DNA of 21,892 nucleotides from JBECKR01 sp040235415 (GTDB taxonomy: Bacteria; Acidobacteriota; Polarisedimenticolia; Polarisedimenticolales; Polarisedimenticolaceae), in contig JBECKR010000430.1 in the NCBI GenBank assembly GCA_040235415.1, forward strand, positions 1 to 21,892, read 5' to 3'. This document shows positions 7,979 to 15,922 of the stretch, in pieces. The notes beneath the pieces are model-generated. The model was given only the letters and a program-made list of their open reading frames with translations. It made no database searches and was not told the origin of the DNA. Position 1 is the stretch's first letter. Each line of letters starts with the position of its first letter. A program made the translations under genes and the position numbers.

Positions 7979-7992
7979 GTACAACGTTATAC
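7979..7992. promoter_or_regulatory. near-perfect palindrome, possible autoregulatory operator
   Basis: GTACAACGTTATAC is a 14-base palindrome with one mismatched pair, centred on AACGTT. It lies three bases upstream of the ATG of the 150-aa gene and covers the candidate -10 box. Its place and form resemble operators bound by self-repressing antitoxins. Confidence 0.4.
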
Positions 7993-8012
7993 TTAGGGGG
8001 TAAGAATCGCAA
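7986..8012 (-). promoter_or_regulatory. candidate promoter of the nucleotidyltransferase gene pair
   Basis: On the minus strand, TTGCGA (8012-8007) and TATAAC (7991-7986) are separated by 15 bases, inside a stretch clearly richer in A/T than its surroundings. The spacer is shorter than the ideal 17. The -10 box overlaps the palindrome and leaves only ten bases to the ATG, so the leader would be very short. Confidence 0.4.
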
Positions 8013-8053
8013 ACGAGCGCGGGCGACCCCTTCGACCCGTCCGGAGACCCGCG

Positions 8054-8629
<576 letters not shown>

Positions 8630-8642
8630 GGCGCGCCGCGGG

Positions 8643-9326
8643 TCAGAAGCGGCGGACGCCGTCCGCCTCGCCGACCAGCACGGCGTGGGCCATTCCCAGG
8701 AACAGTCCGTGGCCGACGACACCGGGGACCGCGTCCCACGCGGCGGCGAGCGCCTCCGGGTCCTCGACACCGCCGTCGATCGTGCAGTCGACGATGAAGT
8801 TGCCGGAGTCCGTTCGAAACGGCTGTCCGTGCTCCTCGCGGAGCGACGGGTGCACGCGGTCCGACTCGATGCGGGCGCGGGTGGCGCGCCAGCCGAACGG
8901 GAGGATCTCGACCGGCACGGGCGAAGACGTTCCGAGACGGTCGACGAGCTTCGACGTGTCGACGATGACGAGGAAGCGGCGGCTCGCGGCCGCCACGATC
9001 TTCTCGCGCAGGAGCGCGCCGCCGAGTCCCTTGACCAGGTTCCGGCGGGGGTCGACCTCGTCCGCGCCGTCGACCGCGACGTCGAGGTGGTGGATGCCGT
9101 TGAGGTCGGTGAGCGGGATTCCGAGATCGCGCGCGAGTGCCGCCGTCCGGTCCGAGGTCGGGACGCCCGCGACATCCCGGATCTCGCGGCCCCGGATGCG
9201 CGCGGCCAGGGCGCGCAGGAAGCAGGCGGCGGTCGAGCCCGTGCCGAGTCCCACGCGCTGCCCCGACTCGATCTCCCGCGCCGCCGCTTCTCCGGCGCGG
9301 CGCTTCTCGGCTTCGAGATCGGTCAT
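8643..9326 (-). CDS. rpiA: ribose-5-phosphate isomerase A
   Basis: 227 aa, normal length. RpiA interconverts ribose 5-phosphate and ribulose 5-phosphate in the non-oxidative pentose phosphate pathway in the cytosol. Substrate-binding and catalytic motifs are intact: GLGTGSTA (residues 26-33), DGADEVD (86-92), and KGLGGALLREK (99-109), which contains the catalytic glutamate Glu108. A GGAGG ribosome site precedes the ATG at 9326, and a TATGCT box at 9353-9348 could be its -10 element. It is monocistronic, divergent from the oxidoreductase operon with 264 bases between the starts. Confidence 0.96.
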   Translation of the reverse strand: MTDLEAEKRRAGEAAAREIESGQRVGLGTGSTAACFLRALAARIRGREIRDVAGVPTSDRTAALARDLGIPLTDLNGIHHLDVAVDGADEVDPRRNLVKGLGGALLREKIVAAASRRFLVIVDTSKLVDRLGTSSPVPVEILPFGWRATRARIESDRVHPSLREEHGQPFRTDSGNFIVDCTIDGGVEDPEALAAAWDAVPGVVGHGLFLGMAHAVLVGEADGVRRF

Positions 9327-9447
9327 CGCGTTCCTCCCGTCCCCCGGAGCATAGCCCTTCCGCCACCCGCATGCCCGCGCGGCGCCGAGGGCGCGAAAAG
9401 CGGATCCGCAAGGTCCAAAAGAGACGGTCTAAGGAGGGTTTGGATCC

Positions 9448-9633
9448 ATGCCGGCTCCGGTCGCGGGTGTGAGAATGACGAGGGAATACCCCCCGATTCC
9501 GCCCCTCCGGGGCGGGGCGAGTTCGGTAACCCGGAAACGATCCCGACGTCGTCGTTCGACGACGCGGGGACCGCTGCGGAGGAAGGCCCCATGCCCACAG
9601 CGAAGACCACCGACAGGCCGAAGCCGTTCCTGA
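9448..9633 (+). CDS. possible small upstream ORF (61 codons) in the oxidoreductase leader
   Basis: The ATG at 9448 is preceded by AAGGAGG (9431-9437), the strongest Shine-Dalgarno sequence in this part of the window, at a workable spacing of ten bases. The frame runs past the true oxidoreductase ATG (9591) and ends at 9633 inside it. The product is very basic (many Arg and Pro) and its second half looks like an out-of-frame shadow, so it resembles no protein I know. It may be a regulatory upstream ORF, or the site may merely be a ribosome-binding or structural element of the leader. Low confidence as a real protein. Confidence 0.25.
   Translation: MPAPVAGVRMTREYPPIPPLRGGASSVTRKRSRRRRSTTRGPLRRKAPCPQRRPPTGRSRS
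9499..9515 (+). promoter_or_regulatory. short GC hairpin in oxidoreductase leader
   Basis: CCGCCCC and GGGGCGG form a perfect seven-base stem around a three-base loop, TCC, in the 5' leader of the operon. No U-run follows, so a classical intrinsic terminator is not supported. Confidence 0.35.
9542..9568 (+). promoter_or_regulatory. stable hairpin just before the oxidoreductase ribosome site
   Basis: CGTCGTCG and CGACGACG pair perfectly around a two-base loop (9547-9564). With one bulged A the stem extends by CCCG/CGGG to twelve pairs. It ends about ten bases before the GGAGGA at 9578, close enough to influence ribosome access. Confidence 0.4.
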
Positions 9634-10997
9634 TGCCGAAGTTCTGCAAGGGATGCGGCCGCTGCATCGAGGCCTGTCCGAAGCACTGCATCGAGGTCGG
9701 GACCGAGGTCAACCCCGAGAGCGGCCTCCTTCCCGTGAACATCAACCTCGAGTGCTGCAACGGCTGCGGCCTGTGCATCCTGGCCTGCCCCGAGCCGTTC
9801 GGGCTGCACTCCGGCGACGTGCACTACGACTGGGAGCTGTTCGATCCCTCCAAGGAGTTCGGCGAGAAGGTCTCGGACGCCCCGGTACCGGTCGCCATCC
9901 CGGACGTCAGGATTCCTCTGCCGCCGGTCGAGCCGCTCGTCATGAAGGGGACCTACGCGGCCGCGATCGGCGCGCTGCTCGCCGGCTGCCGGCACTTCTT
10001 CGGTTATCCGATCACGCCCTCGACGGAGGGCGCGGAGCTGATGGCCAAGGTGCTGCCGCACCTGGACGGGGTGTTCATCCAAGCCGTCAGCGAGGTCGCG
10101 ACCGTCAACCACATCTACGGTGCCGGCGGCGCGGGGCTCCGGACGATGACGTTCACGTCGTCGCCCGGCTTCAGCCTGATGCTCGAGGGGATCTCGTACA
10201 TGATCGGAGCCGAGGTCCCGGGCGTGTTCGTGAACGTCATGCGAGGCGGTCCGGGCCTCGGGAACATCGGACCGGAGCAGGCCGACATCAAGCTCGCGTG
10301 CCGCGGCCTGGGCCACGGGAACACCCACGCCATCGCGCTGGCGCCGGCCGATCCCCAGGAGATGCTCGACGTCACGATGCTCGCGTTCGACCTCGCGTTC
10401 CGGTATCGCCACCCCGTCGTCATCCTCGGTGACGGCTATCTCGGACAGGTGACCGGCAAGGTGAAGCTCCCCGAGCACATGGTCCGCCCGGGGATCCCGG
10501 AGTGGGCGGTATACGGCGACCGCGAGCACCGACGCAACCTGATCTCGTCCATCCTGATCACGGAAGCCGATCTCGAGAAGCACAACGTCTATCTCAACGG
10601 CAAGTACGCCCGCATGATCGAGAACGAGCAACGGGCCGACCTGTTCCGCTGCGAGGACGCCGAGATCCTGATCGTGGCGTCGAACACGCCGTCCCGGATG
10701 GTGAAGGGGGCGATCCAGGACCTGCGGCGCCAGGGGATCAAGGTCGGGTTGTTCCGGCCGGTGACGCTGTGGCCGTTCCCGGTCCGGGATCTGGTGCCCG
10801 CCGTCGAGCGGGCCAAGCGGCTGATCGTGGTCGAGGCCAGCAACGGCCAGCTCGAGGACGAAGTCCGGCTCGCGCTGAGCCACGCGGGCGTTCGCGAGTT
10901 CCCCGAGATCGAGCACGTGCGCCGTTTCGGCGGCGTGCTGCCGCAGGCCGCCGAGGTCGTCGAGCAGGTGCTCCAGGGCACCGAGGTAAAGGCATGA
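9591..10997 (+). CDS. 2-oxoacid:ferredoxin oxidoreductase, fused delta (ferredoxin)-alpha subunit
   Basis: 468 aa. Residues 1-80 are a 2x[4Fe-4S] ferredoxin-like domain with two complete cysteine sets, C19xxC22xxC25xxxC29P and C56xxC59xxC62xxxC66P. The rest (about 110-468) is the alpha subunit: PITPSTEGAELMAK, FIQAVSEVATVNHIYGAGGA, VNVMRGGPGLGNIGPEQAD, then the C-terminal TKT_C/KorA-type domain (EILIVASNTPS onward). These enzymes decarboxylate 2-oxoglutarate, pyruvate or branched 2-oxoacids with CoA and reduce ferredoxin. The arrangement is nearest to KorA/VorB-type enzymes, but the substrate cannot be fixed. The ATG at 9591 has GGAGGA upstream; the frame upstream of it belongs to the shadow of rpiA. 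Its TGA overlaps the next ATG (ATGA). Confidence 0.92.
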   Translation: MPTAKTTDRPKPFLMPKFCKGCGRCIEACPKHCIEVGTEVNPESGLLPVNINLECCNGCGLCILACPEPFGLHSGDVHYDWELFDPSKEFGEKVSDAPVPVAIPDVRIPLPPVEPLVMKGTYAAAIGALLAGCRHFFGYPITPSTEGAELMAKVLPHLDGVFIQAVSEVATVNHIYGAGGAGLRTMTFTSSPGFSLMLEGISYMIGAEVPGVFVNVMRGGPGLGNIGPEQADIKLACRGLGHGNTHAIALAPADPQEMLDVTMLAFDLAFRYRHPVVILGDGYLGQVTGKVKLPEHMVRPGIPEWAVYGDREHRRNLISSILITEADLEKHNVYLNGKYARMIENEQRADLFRCEDAEILIVASNTPSRMVKGAIQDLRRQGIKVGLFRPVTLWPFPVRDLVPAVERAKRLIVVEASNGQLEDEVRLALSHAGVREFPEIEHVRRFGGVLPQAAEVVEQVLQGTEVKA

Positions 10998-12424
10998 GCA
11001 GCAGCGTGTTCTACGAGAAGTTCGACCGCCACGCCCACGCCGAGGGGCTCAAGGCGCACGCGACGCACTACTGTCCCGGATGCGGGCACGGCCTCGCGCA
11101 CAAGTTCATGGCCGAGGCGATCGACGGCCTCGGGATCCAGGACCGCACCGTGGCGATCTCGCCGGTCGGCTGCAGCGTGTTCCTGTACTACTACTTCGAC
11201 GTCGGCAACTCCCAGGCCGCGCACGGCCGGGCTCCCGCGGTCGCCGTCGGGCACAAGATGGCGAACCCCGACGCGATCGTGATCAGCTATCAGGGGGACG
11301 GGGACCTCGGCTCCATCGGGCTCGCCGAGATCGTCCACACCGCCCAGACCGGTTTCCCGATCTCCGTCATCTTCATCAACAACGGGAACTACGCGATGAC
11401 CGGCGGGCAGATGGCGCCGACGACGCTGATCGGCCAGAAGACGACGACGACGCCCGACGGTCGGACGCGGTTCCTCGGTCAGCCGCTCAAGATCGCGGAG
11501 ATGATCGCCGGCTTCGACGGCCCGGTGTACGTCGAGCGCGTCGCGCTGTACGACGCCAAGCAGCGCAACCGTGCCCGCAAGGCGATTCACAAGGCGATCC
11601 GGATGCAGGTCGAGAACCGCGGATTCGCTTTCGTCGAGGTGCTGTCGGAGTGCCCCGTGCAGCTGCACCTCGACCCCGTCGACTCCGAGAAGTGGGTGAA
11701 GGAGAACATGGTGCCGGTGTTCCCGCTCGGAGTTCTCAAGGACACGGCCGGGGATCCGCTTCCCGCGATGGCTCGTCCGACGTTCGACCCCGAGCGGGTC
11801 GTGACCGAGATCGGCGCCGAGCGCTCGGCCGCTCCGCGGTTCGGCGACGGGTTTCCCACGCACCTCGACGAGGACGACATCGCGATCAAGTTCGCCGGCG
11901 CGGGCGGGGACGGCGCGCAGACCGCGGCGCTGCTCACGACGCGGGCCGCGATCAACGAGGGGTTCGACGCGACCCACATCCCGAGCTACGGGCCCGAGTC
12001 GCGGGGCGGGACGTCGTACGCCGACGTCCACGTCGCAAAGGACGGGGTGATGTCGCCGGCCGCGCCGGAGCCGCACGTCCTGGTGGCGTTCAACGCGCCG
12101 AGCCTCGCGAAGTTCGGTCCGGCGGTGCGCGAGGGCGGGACCATCGTGTACGACAGCGCGGTCATCTCCGAGGTGCCCGCTCTCCGCTCCGGGGTCCGGG
12201 CCTACGGCGTGCCGTTCACGCAGATCGCGGTCGACCTCGGACGCAAGGTCGTCAAGAACATCGTGGCCCTCGGAGCGCTGCAGGCCGCGACCGGCCTGTT
12301 CCCGGAGGAGACGTTCCTGCACGCCGTTCGGCAGGCGCTGCGCGACAAGTGCGCCCTGATCCCGCTGAACGAGGAGGCGTTCGCCTGGGGCGTCAAAAGC
12401 TTCGGCCAACTCCACCGGGAATAG
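10994..12424 (+). CDS. 2-oxoacid:ferredoxin oxidoreductase, fused beta-gamma subunit
   Basis: 476 aa. Residues 1-290 are the thiamine-diphosphate-binding beta subunit: cysteines C27xxC30 and GCS near residue 55 for the proximal [4Fe-4S] cluster, a GDGDLGS motif (101-107) and the paired asparagines N129-N130 that close the TPP signature. Residues about 295-476 are the gamma domain, beginning IKFAGAGGDGAQTAALL and containing PSYGPESRGGTSYADV, where CoA is bound in related enzymes. The ATG overlaps the stop of the delta-alpha gene, so both chains should be made together and form the complete enzyme with no further subunit genes nearby. The TAG stop is the first part of an inverted repeat. Substrate (2-oxoglutarate, branched 2-oxoacid or pyruvate) is unresolved. 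Confidence 0.92.
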   Translation: MSSSVFYEKFDRHAHAEGLKAHATHYCPGCGHGLAHKFMAEAIDGLGIQDRTVAISPVGCSVFLYYYFDVGNSQAAHGRAPAVAVGHKMANPDAIVISYQGDGDLGSIGLAEIVHTAQTGFPISVIFINNGNYAMTGGQMAPTTLIGQKTTTTPDGRTRFLGQPLKIAEMIAGFDGPVYVERVALYDAKQRNRARKAIHKAIRMQVENRGFAFVEVLSECPVQLHLDPVDSEKWVKENMVPVFPLGVLKDTAGDPLPAMARPTFDPERVVTEIGAERSAAPRFGDGFPTHLDEDDIAIKFAGAGGDGAQTAALLTTRAAINEGFDATHIPSYGPESRGGTSYADVHVAKDGVMSPAAPEPHVLVAFNAPSLAKFGPAVREGGTIVYDSAVISEVPALRSGVRAYGVPFTQIAVDLGRKVVKNIVALGALQAATGLFPEETFLHAVRQALRDKCALIPLNEEAFAWGVKSFGQLHRE

Positions 12425-12461
12425 GGGACATTCTCCTGTTTCGAAATCCGGGAATGTCCCC
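12424..12461. repeat. REP-like inverted repeat after the oxidoreductase operon
   Basis: GGGGACATTC (12424-12433) and GAATGTCCCC (12452-12461) are perfect ten-base inverted arms; the loop contains the smaller palindrome TTTCGAAA. The first arm begins on the last base of the oxidoreductase stop codon. The GGGGACATTC-type arms resemble repetitive palindromes mobilised by REP-associated tyrosine (Y1/IS200-like) transposases. It could also act as a terminator or stabilise the mRNA end, though there is no U-run. Confidence 0.55.
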
Positions 12462-12828
12462 AATTCTGGCCGGGATGGTCGGCGGTCGAGACGGAAAGCG
12501 TCTCGACGGCGCGCCGGGACGTGGTATTCGTGAACCCGAAGACGTTCGACTCGCCGGGGCGGATCGTTCATCAGCCCTCGATCGTCGAGCGCGGGCTGCA
12601 GCGAGAGCGGGACGGAACGTGGCGTAGGCGGCTTCCCACAGCGAACACGGCAGCGAGCACGACAAGCCGCCGACCGCCGCACGGTTGAACCGAGTCGCGG
12701 CCCTCGTCCGACGATCTCCCCCGTCGCCCTTCCGCCCCGGCATTCTCCCTCCCGGAACGGCGACTCCTGCGCTGTGGCAGAATGGCCGACCGGCGCGCCG
12801 ACGGCCCGGCGCGTCTCGAGGGCGCGGC
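12462..12828. other. gene-free stretch, possible decayed coding remnant
   Basis: No gene with a credible start is seen between the REP-like repeat and the small membrane protein. From about 12518 to 12680 one plus-strand frame has good codon choice and a protein-like composition (VVFVNPKTFDSPGRIVHQPS and onward), then degenerates into low-complexity residues. It could be an eroded gene end but resembles nothing I can name. A possible promoter box lies at its 3' end. Confidence 0.3.
12775..12783 (+). promoter_or_regulatory. possible extended -10 element before the symporter pair
   Basis: TGG followed by CAGAAT matches an extended -10 (TGn plus four of six bases of TATAAT) 45 bases before the GTG of the small membrane protein. 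No -35 hexamer is evident. Confidence 0.25.
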
Positions 12829-12948
12829 GTGACGGATCCGCATTTCACGTGGGGGGCGATCGCGCTGGCGACGGGGTTCCCCGTCGCCGTGGTCGTGCTG
12901 GCGATCCTGCTGCACGTCCGCTCCGGCCGCCGCGGGGACCGCCCGTGA
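12829..12948 (+). CDS. small single-helix membrane protein, probable symporter accessory protein
   Basis: 39 aa from a GTG; one hydrophobic helix (WGAIALATGFPVAVVVLAIL) followed by a positively charged tail (HVRSGRRGDRP), which predicts the tail in the cytoplasm. Its stop overlaps the GTG of the SSS symporter (GTGA), so the two are translationally coupled. Tiny proteins of this size and position are annotated elsewhere as 'symporter small accessory protein', a name I recall but cannot check here. No strong ribosome site is visible. The product would be missed by most gene callers; its reality rests on the overlap, the clean helix and the context. Confidence 0.65.
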   Translation: MTDPHFTWGAIALATGFPVAVVVLAILLHVRSGRRGDRP

Positions 12949-14636
12949 GCTCGCACGATCCGGCGGTCTTGGGCGCGATCGCCGCCGTCATGGTCGCCTA
13001 TCTCGGCGTCCTGGTGTTCATCGGGTGGCGCGCCGCCCGCGTGACCCACGGTGGGGAAGACTTCCACCTCGCGGGCCGCACCCTCGGGGCGTGGGCCGCC
13101 GGGATCTCGTCGACCGCGAGCTCCGAATCGGGCTGGGTGACGCTCGGCGCGGTCGGGATGACCTACGCCCACGGGGTCTCCGGGCTGTGGTACGCCCCGG
13201 GCTGCCTGCTCGGCTACCTCGTGAACCTCTACGTCGTCGCCCCGCGGATCCGGAGGCTGTCGCGGGACCAGGGCTCCCTGACGCTGACCGACGTCCTCAC
13301 ACGCCGCTGGGGCGACCCCAGGAACGTTCTGCGGGTCGTGAGCGTCGCGATCATCCTGGCATCGATGATGTGCTACGTCGCCGCCCAGATGACCGCGGCG
13401 GGCAAGGCGTTCGCGTCCACCCTCGGCATCGAGGGACCGCTCGGCGCGTTCGAGCTCCTCGGACGCCGGATCGAGATCGACGGCTACACGCTCGGGGTGC
13501 TCCTCGGCGCGCTCGTGATCACGATCGTGACCTCGATCGGCGGGTTCCGCGGGGTCGCCTGGACCGACCTGTTCCAGGGGCTCCTGATGGCCCTCGCGCT
13601 CGCCGGCTTTCCTCTGTACGCGCTGGCGCGACTCGGAGGCGTCGACGCGCTCGCGCAGGGGCTCGCGGCCGCCGACCCCGGATTCCTGACGGCGACCGGG
13701 CGCGCCGGCGTCTCGGCCGCCTTCGGATTCATCGTCGGCGAGCTCGGCATCGGGCTCGGCTACCCGGGCATGCCGCACGTCGTGACGCGCTACATGGCGG
13801 CGCGCGACGACGAGCAGATCCGGCGCCTACGGCTCATCGCGATCCTGTGGGGCGTCGTGGTGTTCTACGGCGCCGGGCTGACCGGGCTCGTGGCGCGGGT
13901 GATGCTGCCCGATCTCGCCGACGGCGAGCGCGCCCTCATGGTGCTCTCGCTCCGGCTGCTGCCGGCCGCGGTCGCCGGGTTGATGCTCGCGGCGGTCATC
14001 TCGGCGATCCTGTCGACCGTGTCGTCGCAGCTCCTGGTCGCTGCCTCGGCGGTGTCCTACGACGTCATCGAGGGAGTGATGGGGCGGCGGGCGGACGACC
14101 GCCGCAGCCTCCGGATCGGGCGGATCACCGTCGCGGCCGTCGGCCTGCTCGGGATCCTGTTCGCGCTCTCCGGGGTCCGCCTGGTGTTCTGGTTCGTGCT
14201 CGCCGCGTGGTCCGCTCTGGGGGCGAGCTTCGGGCCGCTCGTGCTGCTGGCCCTGGGGCGGAGCCGGGTGTCCCGCCACGGCGCGCTCGCCGGGATGCTC
14301 ACGGGAGCCGGCGTCACCGTCGCCTGGAAGCTCGGTCGCGACATCCAGAGCAACCCCGAGGCGTTCCGCCTCGTGCCGTGGGTGACGCTGGCGGCGGGCG
14401 CCGCGCTGCTCGCGTTCGGGGCGTGGCGCCGATTCGCGGGCCGGGGCGAGGCGGTCGCGATCGTCGCCTCGACGGCGATCGTCGTCGGCGCGTGGGGACT
14501 CGTCCAGTGGGGCTGGCTCGGGGAGCTCTACGAGCTCGTCCCGGCGTTCTTCCTGGCGCTGGCCGCGACGCTCGCGGTCAGCGCGGTCGCGCCGGCTCCC
14601 GGGGGAATCGTGCCCGGCGCCGAGGTCACACGCTGA
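12945..14636 (+). CDS. sodium:solute symporter (SSS family, PutP-like)
   Basis: 563 aa from a GTG overlapping the stop of the small upstream protein. Typical SSS features in order: FHLAGRTLGAWAAGISSTAS with SESGW (proline/pantothenate-type first motif), TSIGGFRGVAWTDLFQGLLM, GLGYPGMPHVVTRYMAARDD, and AAVISAILSTVSSQLLVAASAVSYDV. The overall hydrophobicity fits 12-13 transmembrane helices. The closest named relatives are PutP-type Na+/proline symporters, but the substrate may be another amino acid or organic acid. The frame upstream of 12945 is a shadow of the small gene. Its 3' end overlaps the convergent PAS-GGDEF-PilZ gene by 11 bases. Confidence 0.9.
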   Translation: MSSHDPAVLGAIAAVMVAYLGVLVFIGWRAARVTHGGEDFHLAGRTLGAWAAGISSTASSESGWVTLGAVGMTYAHGVSGLWYAPGCLLGYLVNLYVVAPRIRRLSRDQGSLTLTDVLTRRWGDPRNVLRVVSVAIILASMMCYVAAQMTAAGKAFASTLGIEGPLGAFELLGRRIEIDGYTLGVLLGALVITIVTSIGGFRGVAWTDLFQGLLMALALAGFPLYALARLGGVDALAQGLAAADPGFLTATGRAGVSAAFGFIVGELGIGLGYPGMPHVVTRYMAARDDEQIRRLRLIAILWGVVVFYGAGLTGLVARVMLPDLADGERALMVLSLRLLPAAVAGLMLAAVISAILSTVSSQLLVAASAVSYDVIEGVMGRRADDRRSLRIGRITVAAVGLLGILFALSGVRLVFWFVLAAWSALGASFGPLVLLALGRSRVSRHGALAGMLTGAGVTVAWKLGRDIQSNPEAFRLVPWVTLAAGAALLAFGAWRRFAGRGEAVAIVASTAIVVGAWGLVQWGWLGELYELVPAFFLALAATLAVSAVAPAPGGIVPGAEVTR

Positions 14637-15900
14637 GCCGTCCGTTCTCCGGACGCAGCGTCGTCGACTCGCGGTCGTGCAGGAACGAGTCGATCGCGTG
14701 GCGATCCTCGGGACCGCCGAACCGCTCGAACTCGACTCCCATCCCCGGGACCCGGACGTCGGCGTCCGAGGTCAGCGAGGTCTCCGGCGGCACGGTGCGC
14801 ACGACGCGGCCCACGACGTGGACGTTGCCGTTCCGCCCGGGGAGAGGAAACGAGAACGCACAGCGCATCCCGATGTCGATCGGCGCCGCCGTCTGCACGA
14901 ACACGCCGCTCGGCGACAGGTCGCGGGTATAGCCGACGAGCAACCCGTCGGTCCCGTCGAAGAACACCGGAACGTGGACCGGGACGCGCGGCCGCCTGAG
15001 GTAGCACCACACGCGGTTGCGCCCGAGCACCCGTGCCTCGTCGAGCGCCTCGCGCGCGCGCGCCAGAAGCTGCTGGGCGCCGTCCGCGTCCGCCGGAAAG
15101 GACGCCGCGCCGAGGCTCAGGGTCACGCCGCCCTGCGTATCGGGCGACTCGAAGAACCGGAACCGCTCGACCGTCGAGCGCAGCGTCGAGGCGAGCTGGC
15201 GGGCCTCGCCCCGTCCCGCCCGCGGCAGCAGGATCGCGAAATCGTCGTCTCCGATCCGGCCGAGACGGTGGTCGTCGCCCGCGGAGACCCGGAGGATGTC
15301 GGCGACGCGCTCGAGCACCTGGTCGCCCTCGTCGCGCCCGAGACGATCGTTGACGTGACGGAGGTGATCGACGTCGGCCAGGACGAGCGCCACCGGTCGT
15401 GCCGCCGCCGCCGCGGCTTCGACCTCGTCCGCGAGCAGCCGGACGAACGCTTGGGCGTTGAGCAGTCCGGTGCGAGCGTCGATCTCGTCCTTCGTCGCGG
15501 CGACGAACCTCGACGCCGACCGCGCGAGCACGCGAAGGATCGACACCTGCGCGCGCTCTCCCCGGCCGGGGACGCGGCGGACGAACACCTCGACGTCGAG
15601 CGATCGCCCGTCCCGCCCGTTGAGCCGGAGCACGGCCGTCGTGGAGGCCTCCGGGAACGGCACCTCGCCGTCGTACAGCGGCAGGGAGCGGGGACGGCCC
15701 CCGCCGGCGGCGAGCTCGACCGCGTCGTCCTTGCGGTGCCCGACCACCTCGATCGCGGGCCAGCCGGTCAACGCCTCCATCCCCTCGTCGAACCCGAGGA
15801 TCGTGCCGCGACGGTCGACGATGAACGAGCCGCCGAGGCTGTGCCGGGCGTGGGTGCGGCCGGCGCCGCGCGCGTCGTCGTATCGGGTTGCCTGGGACAT
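14626..15900 (-). CDS. PAS-GGDEF-PilZ signalling protein with degenerate GGDEF motif
   Basis: 424 aa, no signal peptide or membrane helix, so cytoplasmic. A PAS-like sensor comes first (about 20-140, FIVDRRGTILGFDEGMEALT), then a diguanylate-cyclase-like domain (about 150-300, with DVDHLRHVNDRLGRDEGDQV), then a PilZ domain (about 305-415, with DLSPSG at 327-332). The signature GGDEF reads GDDDF (217-221): the second glycine and the glutamate are both aspartate, and no RxxD inhibitory site precedes it. The domain may therefore be inactive or only weakly active. PilZ could still bind c-di-GMP, although I do not see the usual RxxxR arginine pair. The ATG at 15900 has GGAGGG eight bases upstream; the frame upstream of it is not supported. 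It overlaps the SSS symporter end convergently. Confidence 0.88.
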   Translation of the reverse strand: MSQATRYDDARGAGRTHARHSLGGSFIVDRRGTILGFDEGMEALTGWPAIEVVGHRKDDAVELAAGGGRPRSLPLYDGEVPFPEASTTAVLRLNGRDGRSLDVEVFVRRVPGRGERAQVSILRVLARSASRFVAATKDEIDARTGLLNAQAFVRLLADEVEAAAAAARPVALVLADVDHLRHVNDRLGRDEGDQVLERVADILRVSAGDDHRLGRIGDDDFAILLPRAGRGEARQLASTLRSTVERFRFFESPDTQGGVTLSLGAASFPADADGAQQLLARAREALDEARVLGRNRVWCYLRRPRVPVHVPVFFDGTDGLLVGYTRDLSPSGVFVQTAAPIDIGMRCAFSFPLPGRNGNVHVVGRVVRTVPPETSLTSDADVRVPGMGVEFERFGGPEDRHAIDSFLHDRESTTLRPENGRLSV

Positions 15901-15922
15901 CGTTTTCACCCTCCGACGAGGT

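Noticed and set aside
12424..12461. Intrinsic terminator after the oxidoreductase operon
   Set aside because: The stem is followed by CAATTCTGG, not a U-run, and the loop is long. A REP-like element fits better, though it may still affect mRNA ends.
12770..12800. Sequence GTGGCAGAATGGCC looked like the start of a tRNA gene
   Set aside because: No cloverleaf arms, T-loop GGTTCGAAT or matching acceptor stem can be found around it.
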